From Halobacteriovorax sp. JY17 (GTDB taxonomy: Bacteria > Bdellovibrionota > Bacteriovoracia > Bacteriovoracales > Bacteriovoracaceae), in NCBI RefSeq assembly GCF_002753895.1, contig NZ_NJER01000005.1:1-35731 (forward strand): 35,731 bases of DNA, written 5' to 3'. Below, one piece after another: positions 8,142 to 15,734 of the stretch (position 1 is its first letter; every line of letters starts with the position of its first letter). The notes under the pieces were generated by a model. That model searched no databases. It saw only the letters and a program-made list of their open reading frames with translations, and had not been told where the DNA came from. A program made the translations under genes and the position numbers.

Positions 8142-8847
8142 TATTTGCATAGTTCTAGGGATTACTGCGTATCGATGTGCAGACTTTTTTCCTCATACAT
8201 ATATGTGGCTGACGCATCATCCACAAATGTATAACGCAGAATTAGAGCCAGAGTTTCCGTCGTGGTTTAACGTAAATTTTGGAAGTCTTGAAGGCCCAGA
8301 TACTAATAAGAATGGAATAAGAGACGATGTCGAAATTTATATGAATAGAGAGTTTGAAGATTTGGGTGAGGGAGAGATCGCAATCCTTCATCAGTATGCA
8401 AGGATGATACAAAACCGACTTAAGTACCCCGTGGGACATGAATATAGTAAAAAGCATTGGGAAGAAAGAAAACATCTATATGCTTGCATTTTTATTCTAG
8501 CAGATATTAAAGCGACTGCCTCATCTCGTGCGAATTATAAATTTATGAATAAAGATAGGGAGTTTGTATTCAGAAAAGTAATAAACTCTCTTTCTAGAGA
8601 CTTAAGAGAAGCTAGGTTTATGAGGCAGTTTAGTGGTCACAGTACTATGAGTGATTCAAGTTTTTGGAATTTTGTGCATCTAGAAGAGCAGTGTCATTTT
8701 TCCAAGAATTATTCAGATACATTAAGGAAAGATTTTTTTATTAAAAAGAAGAAAGCATTCGGTAAATATGGAAAAAGGTTTTATGACAGTTATGAAAGAA
8801 AATATGGGAAAAGTAAGAGGTATCTATATGAAGATTATATTGATTAG
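8089..8847 (+). CDS. Membrane-anchored protein sharing the PKD protein's C-terminal domain
   Basis: A 252-residue protein starting inside the last 53 bases of the PKD gene. AAGGAG at 8073-8078 supports ATG 8089. A basic N-terminus leads into one membrane segment (ARISICIVLGITAYRCADFF), so the rest should face the periplasm. From about residue 73 it aligns by eye with the tail of the upstream PKD protein: DTNKNGIRDDVE against DSDSNGVRDDIQ, then ERKHLYACIF against KRKAVRCIA, then a Cys near the end (EEQC against EQIC). The protein then continues with a Lys/Tyr-rich tail. This domain is not one I can name. Overlap and homology suggest the two proteins work together. Confidence 0.75.
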   Translation: MKRLIEKWKKLNKFARISICIVLGITAYRCADFFPHTYMWLTHHPQMYNAELEPEFPSWFNVNFGSLEGPDTNKNGIRDDVEIYMNREFEDLGEGEIAILHQYARMIQNRLKYPVGHEYSKKHWEERKHLYACIFILADIKATASSRANYKFMNKDREFVFRKVINSLSRDLREARFMRQFSGHSTMSDSSFWNFVHLEEQCHFSKNYSDTLRKDFFIKKKKAFGKYGKRFYDSYERKYGKSKRYLYEDYID

Positions 8848-10834
8848 TTTAATTTTTATTTCATCTGCAAGTGCTTTTAACCCTGAAGTGCCTAGCTGTT
8901 TTAGACATAAAACTCATATTCATTATGTGAATGGTGTTAACACAGCGAAAGGGGATGAAGAGGTAAGTCGAAATAATATTGAAAAGAGTCTAAAAAATAA
9001 ATATAGAAATCAATTAAATGGTGAGGTTACAGATAGAATTAGGTTAATCCATCCATTGGCAAATTCTGAAGACTATATAGATTATGTTACTTTTGGTTCA
9101 ACTTATAATCAAACCCATTGGTCTAGGCTCGTTGGGGACCTATTTGAGGCAGCAGATCAGATTGAATACTTGAAAGATGTGGAGCTGAAATATAAGAATG
9201 AAGCAGTTTATAGAGCTAGTCGAGGACTAAGTCTAATGCCTTTACTTTATAAAGTTGGAAGCTATACTCCTGGCTCACCAGTTTTTCAGGCTTTAGCAAC
9301 ACTTTATGTAAAGAGTGTAGAAGATTATAGAAAAGACGATGGAAAAAAGTTAGCTGATGATATTAAGGTTCAGTTAGAGAATGGAAACAAAGTTTTGGTT
9401 GTATCACATTCACAAGGAAACCTTTTCTCAAATGAAGCTTTTGTAAGATTGTTCGACCCTGCGGAAGCGTATGAGGGAGTAGGAACTTTATCTGAAGATT
9501 ATAAGAAAAGTATTGGTGCAGTACATATCGCTAGTCCTTATCCAACTTCATTATTTTCTAATAGCGATTCAATTCTCTTAAAAGAGGACCTACTTATAAC
9601 TCCTTTGTCCGGAGTTAGTGGGAATTACTCTATTACGAGAGGGCCATCAAGTGTGAGCAGTACTTTTTTGCTTGGAGAAGTTGCTAATGTCGAAAGGCAA
9701 ACTATGTTGACTGCTATGCGTAGTTCTGGACGTTATGTACCTTTACCCACTCTTGGTCACTCTATAGATGATCTTTATTTATCTGAAAATTATTTTGCTA
9801 CTGGCACTAGGTATAATGGTGAAGAGGTTAGCATGATGGGGATAGTTGTTGATAGTATGAATACTGTTGCTCAAAATTTTGAATCTGATTGTGAAGCGCC
9901 AAAAGTTTCTAGTATGGAAGACTTTATCAGAGGAGATAAGGTGAGCCTGGAGGAGCATAATGAGTTTGGAGTAGACATTTTTTTAGACTTTTCTAAACTT
10001 GAAGTTGGCTTTCATGTGGATTCAGGGCAAGTTTATAGTCCGTATAAAGAGGGAGATATTAATAAGGTTTCTATTAGTCTAATTGGAGGTTATCAAAGTA
10101 AGCTTGAAAGATTAGAAGATGGTAGGATCATTTTAAATGAAAAAAGAGATTCAATTCAATTGCCTCCCGTTGAAATTGAAGAATTTGAAACATATAAGCT
10201 CAAGTTCTTAGGGTCTCCTACTCGAATTTCTGATGGGAGTAAATATCTTAGTGTTTATATTTCTATAGAAGATATTTTCGGTGTAGAGCTCAACGGTGAG
10301 ACTGAAGTTTTACTTTGTAGTGAAGAAGATTGTTGTAGAGAAGGTGAAAACTTCAATCCTGTATCTAGGAAGTGCGATGATTGCCCTAAAGGAAGGGTTT
10401 ATCCCGATGGTTCTTGTGATTATCTACAACCATCAGGACCTTTGATTACAAATACTGTTGTTGAGGAGAGTCGTGAGCCTCCAACTACTTGTGACGATAT
10501 TGGAACAGGCAGTTATACTATTGACTATTATAAGACGTGTACTTACACAGTCTCTTGTCCAGACAATCACTCTTCATTGTACGTTATCAATTTTAATGAA
10601 TTTGGGGTTAAAGATTATCAAAAGTATGGATCTAGCCAAGTTCTTGCCCGAAGCAGGGATTCTTACTCTTGTCAAAATAATGGAGACTCTTGGCTTGTTG
10701 TTAATATTGGAGAAGACATAGAATATGCTAAGCAAACTTACGTTTGTGTAAATGAGGGAGTTGATACTGAGAATATTTCTAGTGAAGATGAGGAGAATAG
10801 AATAAGTGGAGAGTTAGGATTAAATTGTTTTTAG
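8828..10834 (+). CDS. Secreted alpha/beta-hydrolase-like protein (SHSQG lipase motif) with Cys-rich tail
   Basis: A 668-residue exported protein. I placed the start at ATG 8828, giving a clean signal peptide (MKIILISLIFISSASAF) with AAGAGG upstream; it overlaps the preceding gene by 20 bases. Residues 25-380 resemble an alpha/beta hydrolase: an early HYVNGVNTAKGDEEVS segment, the nucleophile elbow KVLVVSHSQGNLFSNEAF, and a late GHSIDDLYL that could hold the catalytic His. The acid residue is not certain. A Cys-rich stretch follows around residues 500-545 (CSEEDCCREGENF, CDDCPKGRVY), then a region ending YVCVNEG. Likely substrates are lipids or esters outside the cell, but this is inference from the fold only. 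Confidence 0.75.
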   Translation: MKIILISLIFISSASAFNPEVPSCFRHKTHIHYVNGVNTAKGDEEVSRNNIEKSLKNKYRNQLNGEVTDRIRLIHPLANSEDYIDYVTFGSTYNQTHWSRLVGDLFEAADQIEYLKDVELKYKNEAVYRASRGLSLMPLLYKVGSYTPGSPVFQALATLYVKSVEDYRKDDGKKLADDIKVQLENGNKVLVVSHSQGNLFSNEAFVRLFDPAEAYEGVGTLSEDYKKSIGAVHIASPYPTSLFSNSDSILLKEDLLITPLSGVSGNYSITRGPSSVSSTFLLGEVANVERQTMLTAMRSSGRYVPLPTLGHSIDDLYLSENYFATGTRYNGEEVSMMGIVVDSMNTVAQNFESDCEAPKVSSMEDFIRGDKVSLEEHNEFGVDIFLDFSKLEVGFHVDSGQVYSPYKEGDINKVSISLIGGYQSKLERLEDGRIILNEKRDSIQLPPVEIEEFETYKLKFLGSPTRISDGSKYLSVYISIEDIFGVELNGETEVLLCSEEDCCREGENFNPVSRKCDDCPKGRVYPDGSCDYLQPSGPLITNTVVEESREPPTTCDDIGTGSYTIDYYKTCTYTVSCPDNHSSLYVINFNEFGVKDYQKYGSSQVLARSRDSYSCQNNGDSWLVVNIGEDIEYAKQTYVCVNEGVDTENISSEDEENRISGELGLNCF

Positions 10835-10915
10835 CGTAGATGTGTATTGATATGTTTTAATGAAAAAGAGGGAGAGGCTTCAGCTATAAGTACTATAACT
10901 TGTTTTTGAAAACCT

Positions 10916-11167
10916 GATCCTTCTCTTTCTAATTTTTAGGTAAACAATTTTATCTCTACTAAGGATATCTTTAATAGCTTGCTAATCTGTGACTCGAGCA
11001 TCGGGTATTCTCCTTGTAAAAAAAAACTTTGTTGCAAAAGAATTTTATCAGACTTGAATACTCGTACTTTTCTTGATCGTTTTGGTCTTGATAATAAAAG
11101 TCCATTAGAGTATGAATTTACAGCGTTAAGCGCTTAAACTAAGTGTCCACTATTTATGGGGAAGTCC
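10916..11167 (-). mobile_element. Internally deleted ISL3 relic
   Basis: This segment repeats the transposase start side of the 3912-5426 element in the same orientation. 10916-10974 matches about 5066-5133, then about 150 bases are missing, and 10981-11090 matches about 5284-5393, including the start region (CTCGAGCAT), the AAGGAG site and the upstream leader. After a 50-base extra stretch, 11146-11167 resembles the terminal inverted repeat (16 of 22 positions). The rest of the transposase is gone, so it cannot move itself. Most of the 10835-11287 non-coding stretch is this relic; its last 120 bases show no other feature. Confidence 0.7.
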
Positions 11168-11287
11168 AATACAAAGATGTGGATGACTTATGGGAAATAT
11201 GGAATCACCATTTTCAAATTGGCTAAGTGATGTGGTCGTTTTGGGGTTTAGAATTTTAAGATTGTATACTTACTTTAAGAGAAAATT

Positions 11288-12382
11288 ATGAAAGAAATAT
11301 CAGCCTACCTATTGCTATTTATTATTTCCTTAGCGTCATTAGCGATAAGTCCAAATGATAAAGCCTTTACTGAGAATTTTAATATTGACCCGAGAGTTTA
11401 TGCGCTAGTGTTATTCTTTGGGGAGTACGAATCTGAAGGGGGAGAGGGGAGTACGGGGGAGCAACCAGAGTTTAAACTTCCAACGATTAAGTTCTTTGAG
11501 AATAAGTCTCTCACTGGAACCCCTGTCGGAATTCTTTCTAAAGATGGGTTAGAGTCTAGAGGAAAGAAGCTTTGTTCTGTTTATAAGATTTCCAATGGAA
11601 AGTATGATGTGCTTTATGAGGATGTGCTAACAAAAGAGGCTTATGGATCTAAAGACTATAACTTTCGAGACTATTTTGGTGCTTATAAGCTTGTAGCAAA
11701 AGAGGGGGAGATACTTAAGAGATGCTCTTATTTAAAAAATAGTCAGAAAGCTGCTTGGACATATCATTCTATTCTTATTCTTGAGAACTTAGACGAAGAG
11801 AAGTCTATTGGGTCTATAATGCTTAACTCTAAGGTCGCATACTTCTCAACTAAGAACTTAAAAGTTCAAGCAATACTGAGGCCGCCGATAAAAGAGCTTG
11901 AGCATCACTCAATTTCATTAGTTGAACTTGCAAAAGAAATTGAGAAAGCGCTTGATAAGTATGAGAAAGATTATATCTCTAAAAGAACTAATAAAGTAAC
12001 AGCACTAACAAAGTACTTAGATGTTTATCAAGAGAGAGAAAATAAATTGATAAATACGAGCGCACTTGACTGGTTAGATAAGTTTGGGGAAGAAGAATTA
12101 AAGAAGAGGTTGATTGAAAAATTTGGAGGTTTAAGGTTCTTTAGATACTTTGATCTTAAGAATATGTATATCACTTCAGATGCAAACCACACTAAGATTA
12201 ATAATAAATTTATTATTAAAGAGACAAGGCTATACTTGAAGTATAAAGACGTTGGAACGTTTTACATTACGATAGATAGAAAGAGTGGACAGATAAAGTA
12301 TCATATTAATGAGGTGTGGGGAAATAGCAATCATGTTTTTAATGGGTTAGAGAGCCGCTACATTCCAAAATATCTCGATTAG
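11288..12382 (+). CDS. Exported protein of unknown function, tandem paralogue 1
   Basis: A 364-residue protein with a signal peptide (ISAYLLLFIISLASLA, then ISPNDKAF). AAGAG lies 8-12 bases before the ATG. It shares a full-length relationship with the protein at 12595: SPNDK, NIDPRVYALV, KLPTIKF, GTPVGILS, AYFSTKNLKVQAILRPP, KELEHHSISL, LDWLDKFGEEELKKRLI. The N-terminal half looks beta-rich and the middle has a charged helical stretch (LAKEIEKALDKYEKDY). I recognise no family. The conserved blocks show both copies were under selection after duplication. Neighbours are exported, so a surface or periplasmic role is likely. Confidence 0.7.
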   Translation: MKEISAYLLLFIISLASLAISPNDKAFTENFNIDPRVYALVLFFGEYESEGGEGSTGEQPEFKLPTIKFFENKSLTGTPVGILSKDGLESRGKKLCSVYKISNGKYDVLYEDVLTKEAYGSKDYNFRDYFGAYKLVAKEGEILKRCSYLKNSQKAAWTYHSILILENLDEEKSIGSIMLNSKVAYFSTKNLKVQAILRPPIKELEHHSISLVELAKEIEKALDKYEKDYISKRTNKVTALTKYLDVYQERENKLINTSALDWLDKFGEEELKKRLIEKFGGLRFFRYFDLKNMYITSDANHTKINNKFIIKETRLYLKYKDVGTFYITIDRKSGQIKYHINEVWGNSNHVFNGLESRYIPKYLD

Positions 12383-12437
12383 GGTGTAAAAAATTGGTTA
12401 AAAAGTTTTTGAGTATTTTTATAGATCGAGAGTTTGA

Positions 12438-12590
12438 TTCACTTTCCACTTCCTTCCAAGTACTTCCGATAACGCTACTTTTTCGGGAACTTGGGGTTAT
12501 GATAATTCGGTCATTGCTTTTGAAGTTATATGTATTGAAAGAAATAATGAAGTGAATACTTCATCTCCTACAACCATAACTTGTGAGTAA
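12438..12590 (+). pseudogene. C-terminal gene fragment, possibly a second hydrolase copy
   Basis: A 50-codon open stretch with no start codon, closed upstream by TGA (12435-12437) and ending TAA 12588-12590. It encodes a coding-like peptide with SGTWGYDNSVIAFEVICIER and a final TITCE. Its end loosely matches the tail of the secreted hydrolase at 8828 (FEVICIERNNEVNTSS against QTYVCVNEGVDTENISS). It sits just before paralogue 2, as the hydrolase sits before paralogue 1. I infer a decayed duplicate of the hydrolase gene. Confidence 0.4.
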
Positions 12591-12594
12591 CTTT

Positions 12595-13671
12595 ATGAAG
12601 AAAATATCAATTTGTTTGTTGCTGTTTATTATCTCCACAGGCTCATTAGCAGTGAGTCCTAATGATAAGGACTTTTCTGAAAAATTTGATATTGATCCGA
12701 GAGTCTATGCTTTAGTATTTTTCTCGGATTATTTTGAGACAGATAATGAGAGGCCTGAGCCAAAGTTTAGGCTTCCCACAATAAAATTCTACGATGACAA
12801 GTCATTAGAAGGAAGTCCTGTTGGATTACTTTCAAGTAAGGGATTATTTCTAAATGAAAAGAAGATTTGTTCAACTTTTAAAATATCTAATGGTGAATAT
12901 GATATTTTGTATGAGAAGGAAATTGATCCAGCCCCTCTGCGTGGTACTGGAGCTTTCCCTGATCATCTCTTTAGTCCTCACTATCTTGTAGGGAAAGGTA
13001 ATTATCTTAAGTATTATTCTAAGTGTTCTTTTATAAAATACTATCAAAAAGCAACTTGGGATTATCGGTCCGTATTAATCCTTGATGACCTTGATGAAAG
13101 AAGATCAATTGCAACAATTCAAATTAATTCAAAGCCTGTGTACTTTTCAACAAAGAATCTAAAACTGCAAGCAGTACTTAGACCTCCAGCTAAAGAACTT
13201 GAGCATCGATCTATTTCGTTAATTGAGTTTGCTAAAGAAATTGAAAAAGAATTAATCAAGTTTCGAAAGAAGAGTTTATCTGTAATGTTAGGAGTAGACG
13301 CAGAAAAAATAAAGAAATTTAATGAAGTCTATATTGAGAAAGAGAGAGGCTTTTTTAATGTTAGCTCTCTCGACTGGATGGATAAATACGGTGAGCAAGA
13401 ATTAAAGAAGAGGTTAATTAAGAATTTTGGTGAAACTCGATTTCTTCGTCATTTTGATTTTGAAAATATGTATTTGAGTGCTAGATTATCACACTCAAGG
13501 AAAGGGAGTTTTATCAAGCTAACATGTTACTATAAAGGTATAGGTCGAAAATCAATCGCTATTGGCAGAGAGGAAGGAAGTAAATTTAAGTACATATTTA
13601 ATTTTGGAAGCAAGCATAGTTTTGAGGAATGGGAGGAGCGTACGTCTCCAAATAATATAGAGAGTCTTTGA
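12595..13671 (+). CDS. Exported protein of unknown function, tandem paralogue 2
   Basis: A 358-residue relative of the protein at 11288, with the same layout: signal peptide (MKKISICLLLFIISTGSLA, then VSPNDKDF), FDIDPRVYALVFF, RLPTIKFYDDKSL, VYFSTKNLKLQAVLRPP, AKELEHRSISLIEFAKEIEK, SLDWMDKYGEQELKKRLI. The frame can be opened four codons earlier at a GTG, but ATG 12595 aligns with the start of paralogue 1. Its ribosome site is weak. The paralogues diverge most after residue 300 and in the loop following SNGEYDILYE. Function is unknown. Confidence 0.7.
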   Translation: MKKISICLLLFIISTGSLAVSPNDKDFSEKFDIDPRVYALVFFSDYFETDNERPEPKFRLPTIKFYDDKSLEGSPVGLLSSKGLFLNEKKICSTFKISNGEYDILYEKEIDPAPLRGTGAFPDHLFSPHYLVGKGNYLKYYSKCSFIKYYQKATWDYRSVLILDDLDERRSIATIQINSKPVYFSTKNLKLQAVLRPPAKELEHRSISLIEFAKEIEKELIKFRKKSLSVMLGVDAEKIKKFNEVYIEKERGFFNVSSLDWMDKYGEQELKKRLIKNFGETRFLRHFDFENMYLSARLSHSRKGSFIKLTCYYKGIGRKSIAIGREEGSKFKYIFNFGSKHSFEEWEERTSPNNIESL

Positions 13672-13746
13672 CCAAGTGAATATATTATAGATTGATTTCA
13701 ACTAGTTTTAAGTCTTTCAAGCTTGTAATAACTTGCGAATATTCAA

Positions 13747-14100
13747 CTACCCCCCTGATCCATCACCAAGGACTCTTTCGAGTAATATAAATGTATCAGG
13801 GCTTATTGATCCTAGGTAGTCAGTAAGGTTTACTGTACCTCTTGGTTTTTCTAATATCACACGATCTATATCGTATGAGTCTATTATAGTACCTTGTCTT
13901 AGTTCAACGTAGTCAACTTTGTTAGCACGATCTCCCGCTACTTGAATCGACTCTACATCTTGATTAACATGAATTAGCTTTCCACTATTAAGTCTTATTG
14001 CCATGATATTTGAAAGATTTAATTCAGCAGAACCCTTAGAGTAAGAGTTGCTTCCGAGAGTCAGTATAGACAAAATAAAGAGGCTTTTTAGAGTTTTCAT
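13747..14100 (-). CDS. Small exported protein coupled to the upstream regulator
   Basis: A 117-residue protein with a signal peptide (MKTLKSLFILSILTLGSNSYS). The mature part is predicted beta-rich (IMAIRLNSGKLIHVN, YVELRQGTIIDSYD) and ends in a Gly-rich GDGSGG. Its ATG overlaps the stop of the HTH regulator by one base (TAATG), so the two are co-translated. I do not recognise the family. The pairing of a TIGR02147-like regulator with a short secreted protein suggests the regulator controls, or is informed by, this product. Confidence 0.65.
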   Translation of the reverse strand: MKTLKSLFILSILTLGSNSYSKGSAELNLSNIMAIRLNSGKLIHVNQDVESIQVAGDRANKVDYVELRQGTIIDSYDIDRVILEKPRGTVNLTDYLGSISPDTFILLERVLGDGSGG

Positions 14101-14957
14101 TATTGGAGTTCTCCCTTTTCTGCATATGGCAGAAAGGTACTAGATACAGATGCAGTATAGTGTTTGATATCTCCATTGTACATTGGATTGTTATATATCT
14201 GATCCTTACGTTCGTTGAAATGTTTTTGGTTAAGCTTTTTCAAGGCCTTAAGTCCATCTGTATTTATTGACTCTGTTTGAAAGCTCATCCAATTATGAAT
14301 TGAGCCAGCTTCATCTAGTCTGTAGTACTTCATAGACATTTTTATACGCTTCTTAGTCTCAGCAAATGAAAGTTTGAAGTTATGGTTAGCACCAATGAAA
14401 CGACCACTCTTATCAGCGATTATAAGGCCTTCGGAGACAAGGAGGTTAAGTCTTTCGACACCAATTGCTCCAAGGTGATGAGATACTTCTTCTACAGTTG
14501 TTCCAGAGTTTGTAGAGGCCAAGTTTAAGATAAGAAAGTAATCTTCACTTGTGAAGTAGCTTCTACTTTTTTCCTCTACAAATTGATATTCTTGATTGTG
14601 GCTAAAGTTCATATTCATGACTTTGGCAATATCCTGATGAAACTCATTCATATATTTATACAAGAGTTCATCTTCTCCGAGAGCATTGAAGATTCTAATC
14701 ACTGTTTCAGGTTGTGGGTTTCCCTTGAGGTTATGAATCCTTCTAAGGGTTGTGTATGCAACCGTCGTCTTATCTTCAATATTTTGGAGGTTTAAATTAG
14801 GTCTTTTAGATAAATAGCTATCGATACAGTTTTTCACCTGAATACATTTTCTTTGGTTAATGTCTTCGTTTAGATTGATCGTTTCGATGCGTAATCCTTC
14901 TAAAAGTGTGTCAAAGTGTGTGGTTATGCCTATTTTTGTTATAATTCGTAGCAACAT
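14100..14957 (-). CDS. TIGR02147-like helix-turn-helix regulator
   Basis: A 285-residue protein. Residues 45-100 look like an HTH unit (KNCIDSYLSKRPNLNLQNIE, then TTVAYTTLRRIHNLKGNPQP and TVIRIFNAL). Residues 125-205 contain a winged-helix-like segment (YFLILNLASTNSGTTVEEVS, RLNLLVSEGLIIADKSGRFI). The C-terminal part (FHQDIAKVMN, ERKDQIYN) resembles the TIGR02147/DUF4423 regulators abundant in Bdellovibrionota and Fibrobacteres. The chosen ATG is the only early one, with no strong ribosome site, so the first 35 residues are uncertain. It is divergent from the conjugation operon across a 370-base gap holding direct repeats, so it may regulate that operon and itself. Confidence 0.6.
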   Translation of the reverse strand: MLLRIITKIGITTHFDTLLEGLRIETINLNEDINQRKCIQVKNCIDSYLSKRPNLNLQNIEDKTTVAYTTLRRIHNLKGNPQPETVIRIFNALGEDELLYKYMNEFHQDIAKVMNMNFSHNQEYQFVEEKSRSYFTSEDYFLILNLASTNSGTTVEEVSHHLGAIGVERLNLLVSEGLIIADKSGRFIGANHNFKLSFAETKKRIKMSMKYYRLDEAGSIHNWMSFQTESINTDGLKALKKLNQKHFNERKDQIYNNPMYNGDIKHYTASVSSTFLPYAEKGELQ

Positions 14958-14994
14958 GAAAGTTGTTTGTAAAATAAAAACAGTAGATTTTTAC

Positions 14995-15075
14995 TTTAAA
15001 TAACCACCATGGCGAAACCAATAACGAATTTTCAAAGACTTAAGTCAATACGTATTTAAAAATAATCACCATGGC
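14995..15075. repeat. Direct repeats in the divergent regulator/conjugation intergenic region
   Basis: TTTAAA followed by TAACCACCATGGC (14995-15013) recurs as TTTAAA, AA, TAATCACCATGGC (15055-15075), about 60 bases apart. They lie upstream of the minus-strand regulator and may be its operators. Each ATG begins a reading frame of under 20 codons with no ribosome site, so they are unlikely to be genes. Confidence 0.4.
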
Positions 15076-15207
15076 AGTTAAACTGAAGCCTTTTAAGAAA
15101 TCGTATTGAGAAAATAAACATCTCCTCATAGATTATTTCTCACAGAAACATTAATTTATTACCAGCAAGTAAAGCTGAGAAACGATTAGCGTGTTTAAAG
15201 AAAACAT

Positions 15208-15316
15208 CTAAGGGCGAGATAGAACTGTAGGGTGCCATGTGCAGACCTTGAAGTTTAAATCATTTTATCACCGGCCCTAGAGTCTTTTGTAAGCATGATG
15301 CTTTTTAATTTTTTAG
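15208..15316 (+). promoter_or_regulatory. Structured leader with attenuator-like hairpin before the conjugation operon
   Basis: CTA(A)GGGC (15208-15215) can pair with GCCCTAG (15274-15280), and GGTG (15231-15234) with CACC (15269-15272) inside it. Then AAGCA-TGA-TGCTT (15291-15303) forms a small hairpin followed by TTTAATTTTTT. That run is terminator-like and lies directly before the AGGAGG of the next gene. The order of closed helix, then weak terminator, then ribosome site resembles a regulated leader. It fits no riboswitch class I know. Within the 14958-15329 gap, the rest is the repeat pair and featureless AT-rich DNA. Confidence 0.35.
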
Positions 15317-15329
15317 GAGGAAATTAAAA

Positions 15330-15467
15330 ATGAAAAGTACAACAAAAGACATCAGACATTACTTTAGAGAAATTCTTGGAGCTATTTCTGTTAAGGAAAT
15401 CATGTCTAATGAAAATTTAATTCAAAAAGCTACGCATGTTGAACGATTGATTATGAATATGGTCTAG
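15330..15467 (+). CDS. Small protein of unknown function (45 aa)
   Basis: A short gene with an excellent AGGAGG seven bases before its ATG. The 45-residue product (MKSTTKDIRHYFREILGAIS and a second helix ending ERLIMNMV) is predicted all-helical and has no membrane segment. It is followed after 12 bases by another small gene, and both precede the conjugation operon in the same direction. It could be a small regulator; nothing identifies its role. Confidence 0.6.
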   Translation: MKSTTKDIRHYFREILGAISVKEIMSNENLIQKATHVERLIMNMV

Positions 15468-15479
15468 GGGAAGGGAGCC

Positions 15480-15662
15480 ATGAAATTATTAAAGCAGGAA
15501 GTATTAGCATTTATAAGCTCAATCTCCAAAAGAGAATTAAGGAAGAATCCTGATCTTAGAAGAAAGCTAAAACAACTTAATAATCATCTTAAAGATTCTT
15601 ACTCAAGTGATAATAAAGAAATTTTGAAATACTTAAATTCAAATCTTTTAATAGGAAAATAA
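15480..15662 (+). CDS. Small basic protein of unknown function (60 aa)
   Basis: A 60-residue, Lys/Arg-rich, helix-forming protein (AFISSISKRELRKNPDLRRK, LKQLNNHLKD). A clear GGGGAAGGGAG precedes the ATG. The charge pattern suggests nucleic-acid or protein contact, but there is no recognised domain. It probably shares a transcript with the 45-residue gene and, through the hairpin at 15687-15705, with the conjugation genes. Confidence 0.6.
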   Translation: MKLLKQEVLAFISSISKRELRKNPDLRRKLKQLNNHLKDSYSSDNKEILKYLNSNLLIGK

Positions 15663-15686
15663 ATCACAGGACATTAACAAATTAGG

Positions 15687-15705
15687 TCTTGGCAAATGGC
15701 CAAGA
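15687..15705 (+). promoter_or_regulatory. Hairpin between small genes and the T4SS operon
   Basis: TCTTGGC (15687-15693) pairs perfectly with GCCAAGA (15699-15705) around a five-base loop. There is no T-run, so it is unlikely to terminate fully. It may mark an RNA processing or regulatory site 30 bases before the lipoprotein gene. Confidence 0.4.
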
Positions 15706-15734
15706 GGGATTCCTATACTTATTTTGGAGAATAA

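Noticed and set aside
5009-15075. ATGs of 15009 and 15072 (CACCATGGC) as tiny genes
   Set aside because: Frames are 16 and 12 codons with no ribosome site; better explained as repeated operator-like DNA.
15208-15290. Known riboswitch class in the conjugation leader
   Set aside because: I compared it mentally with TPP, SAM, c-di-GMP and preQ1 cores; none of their invariant motifs is present.
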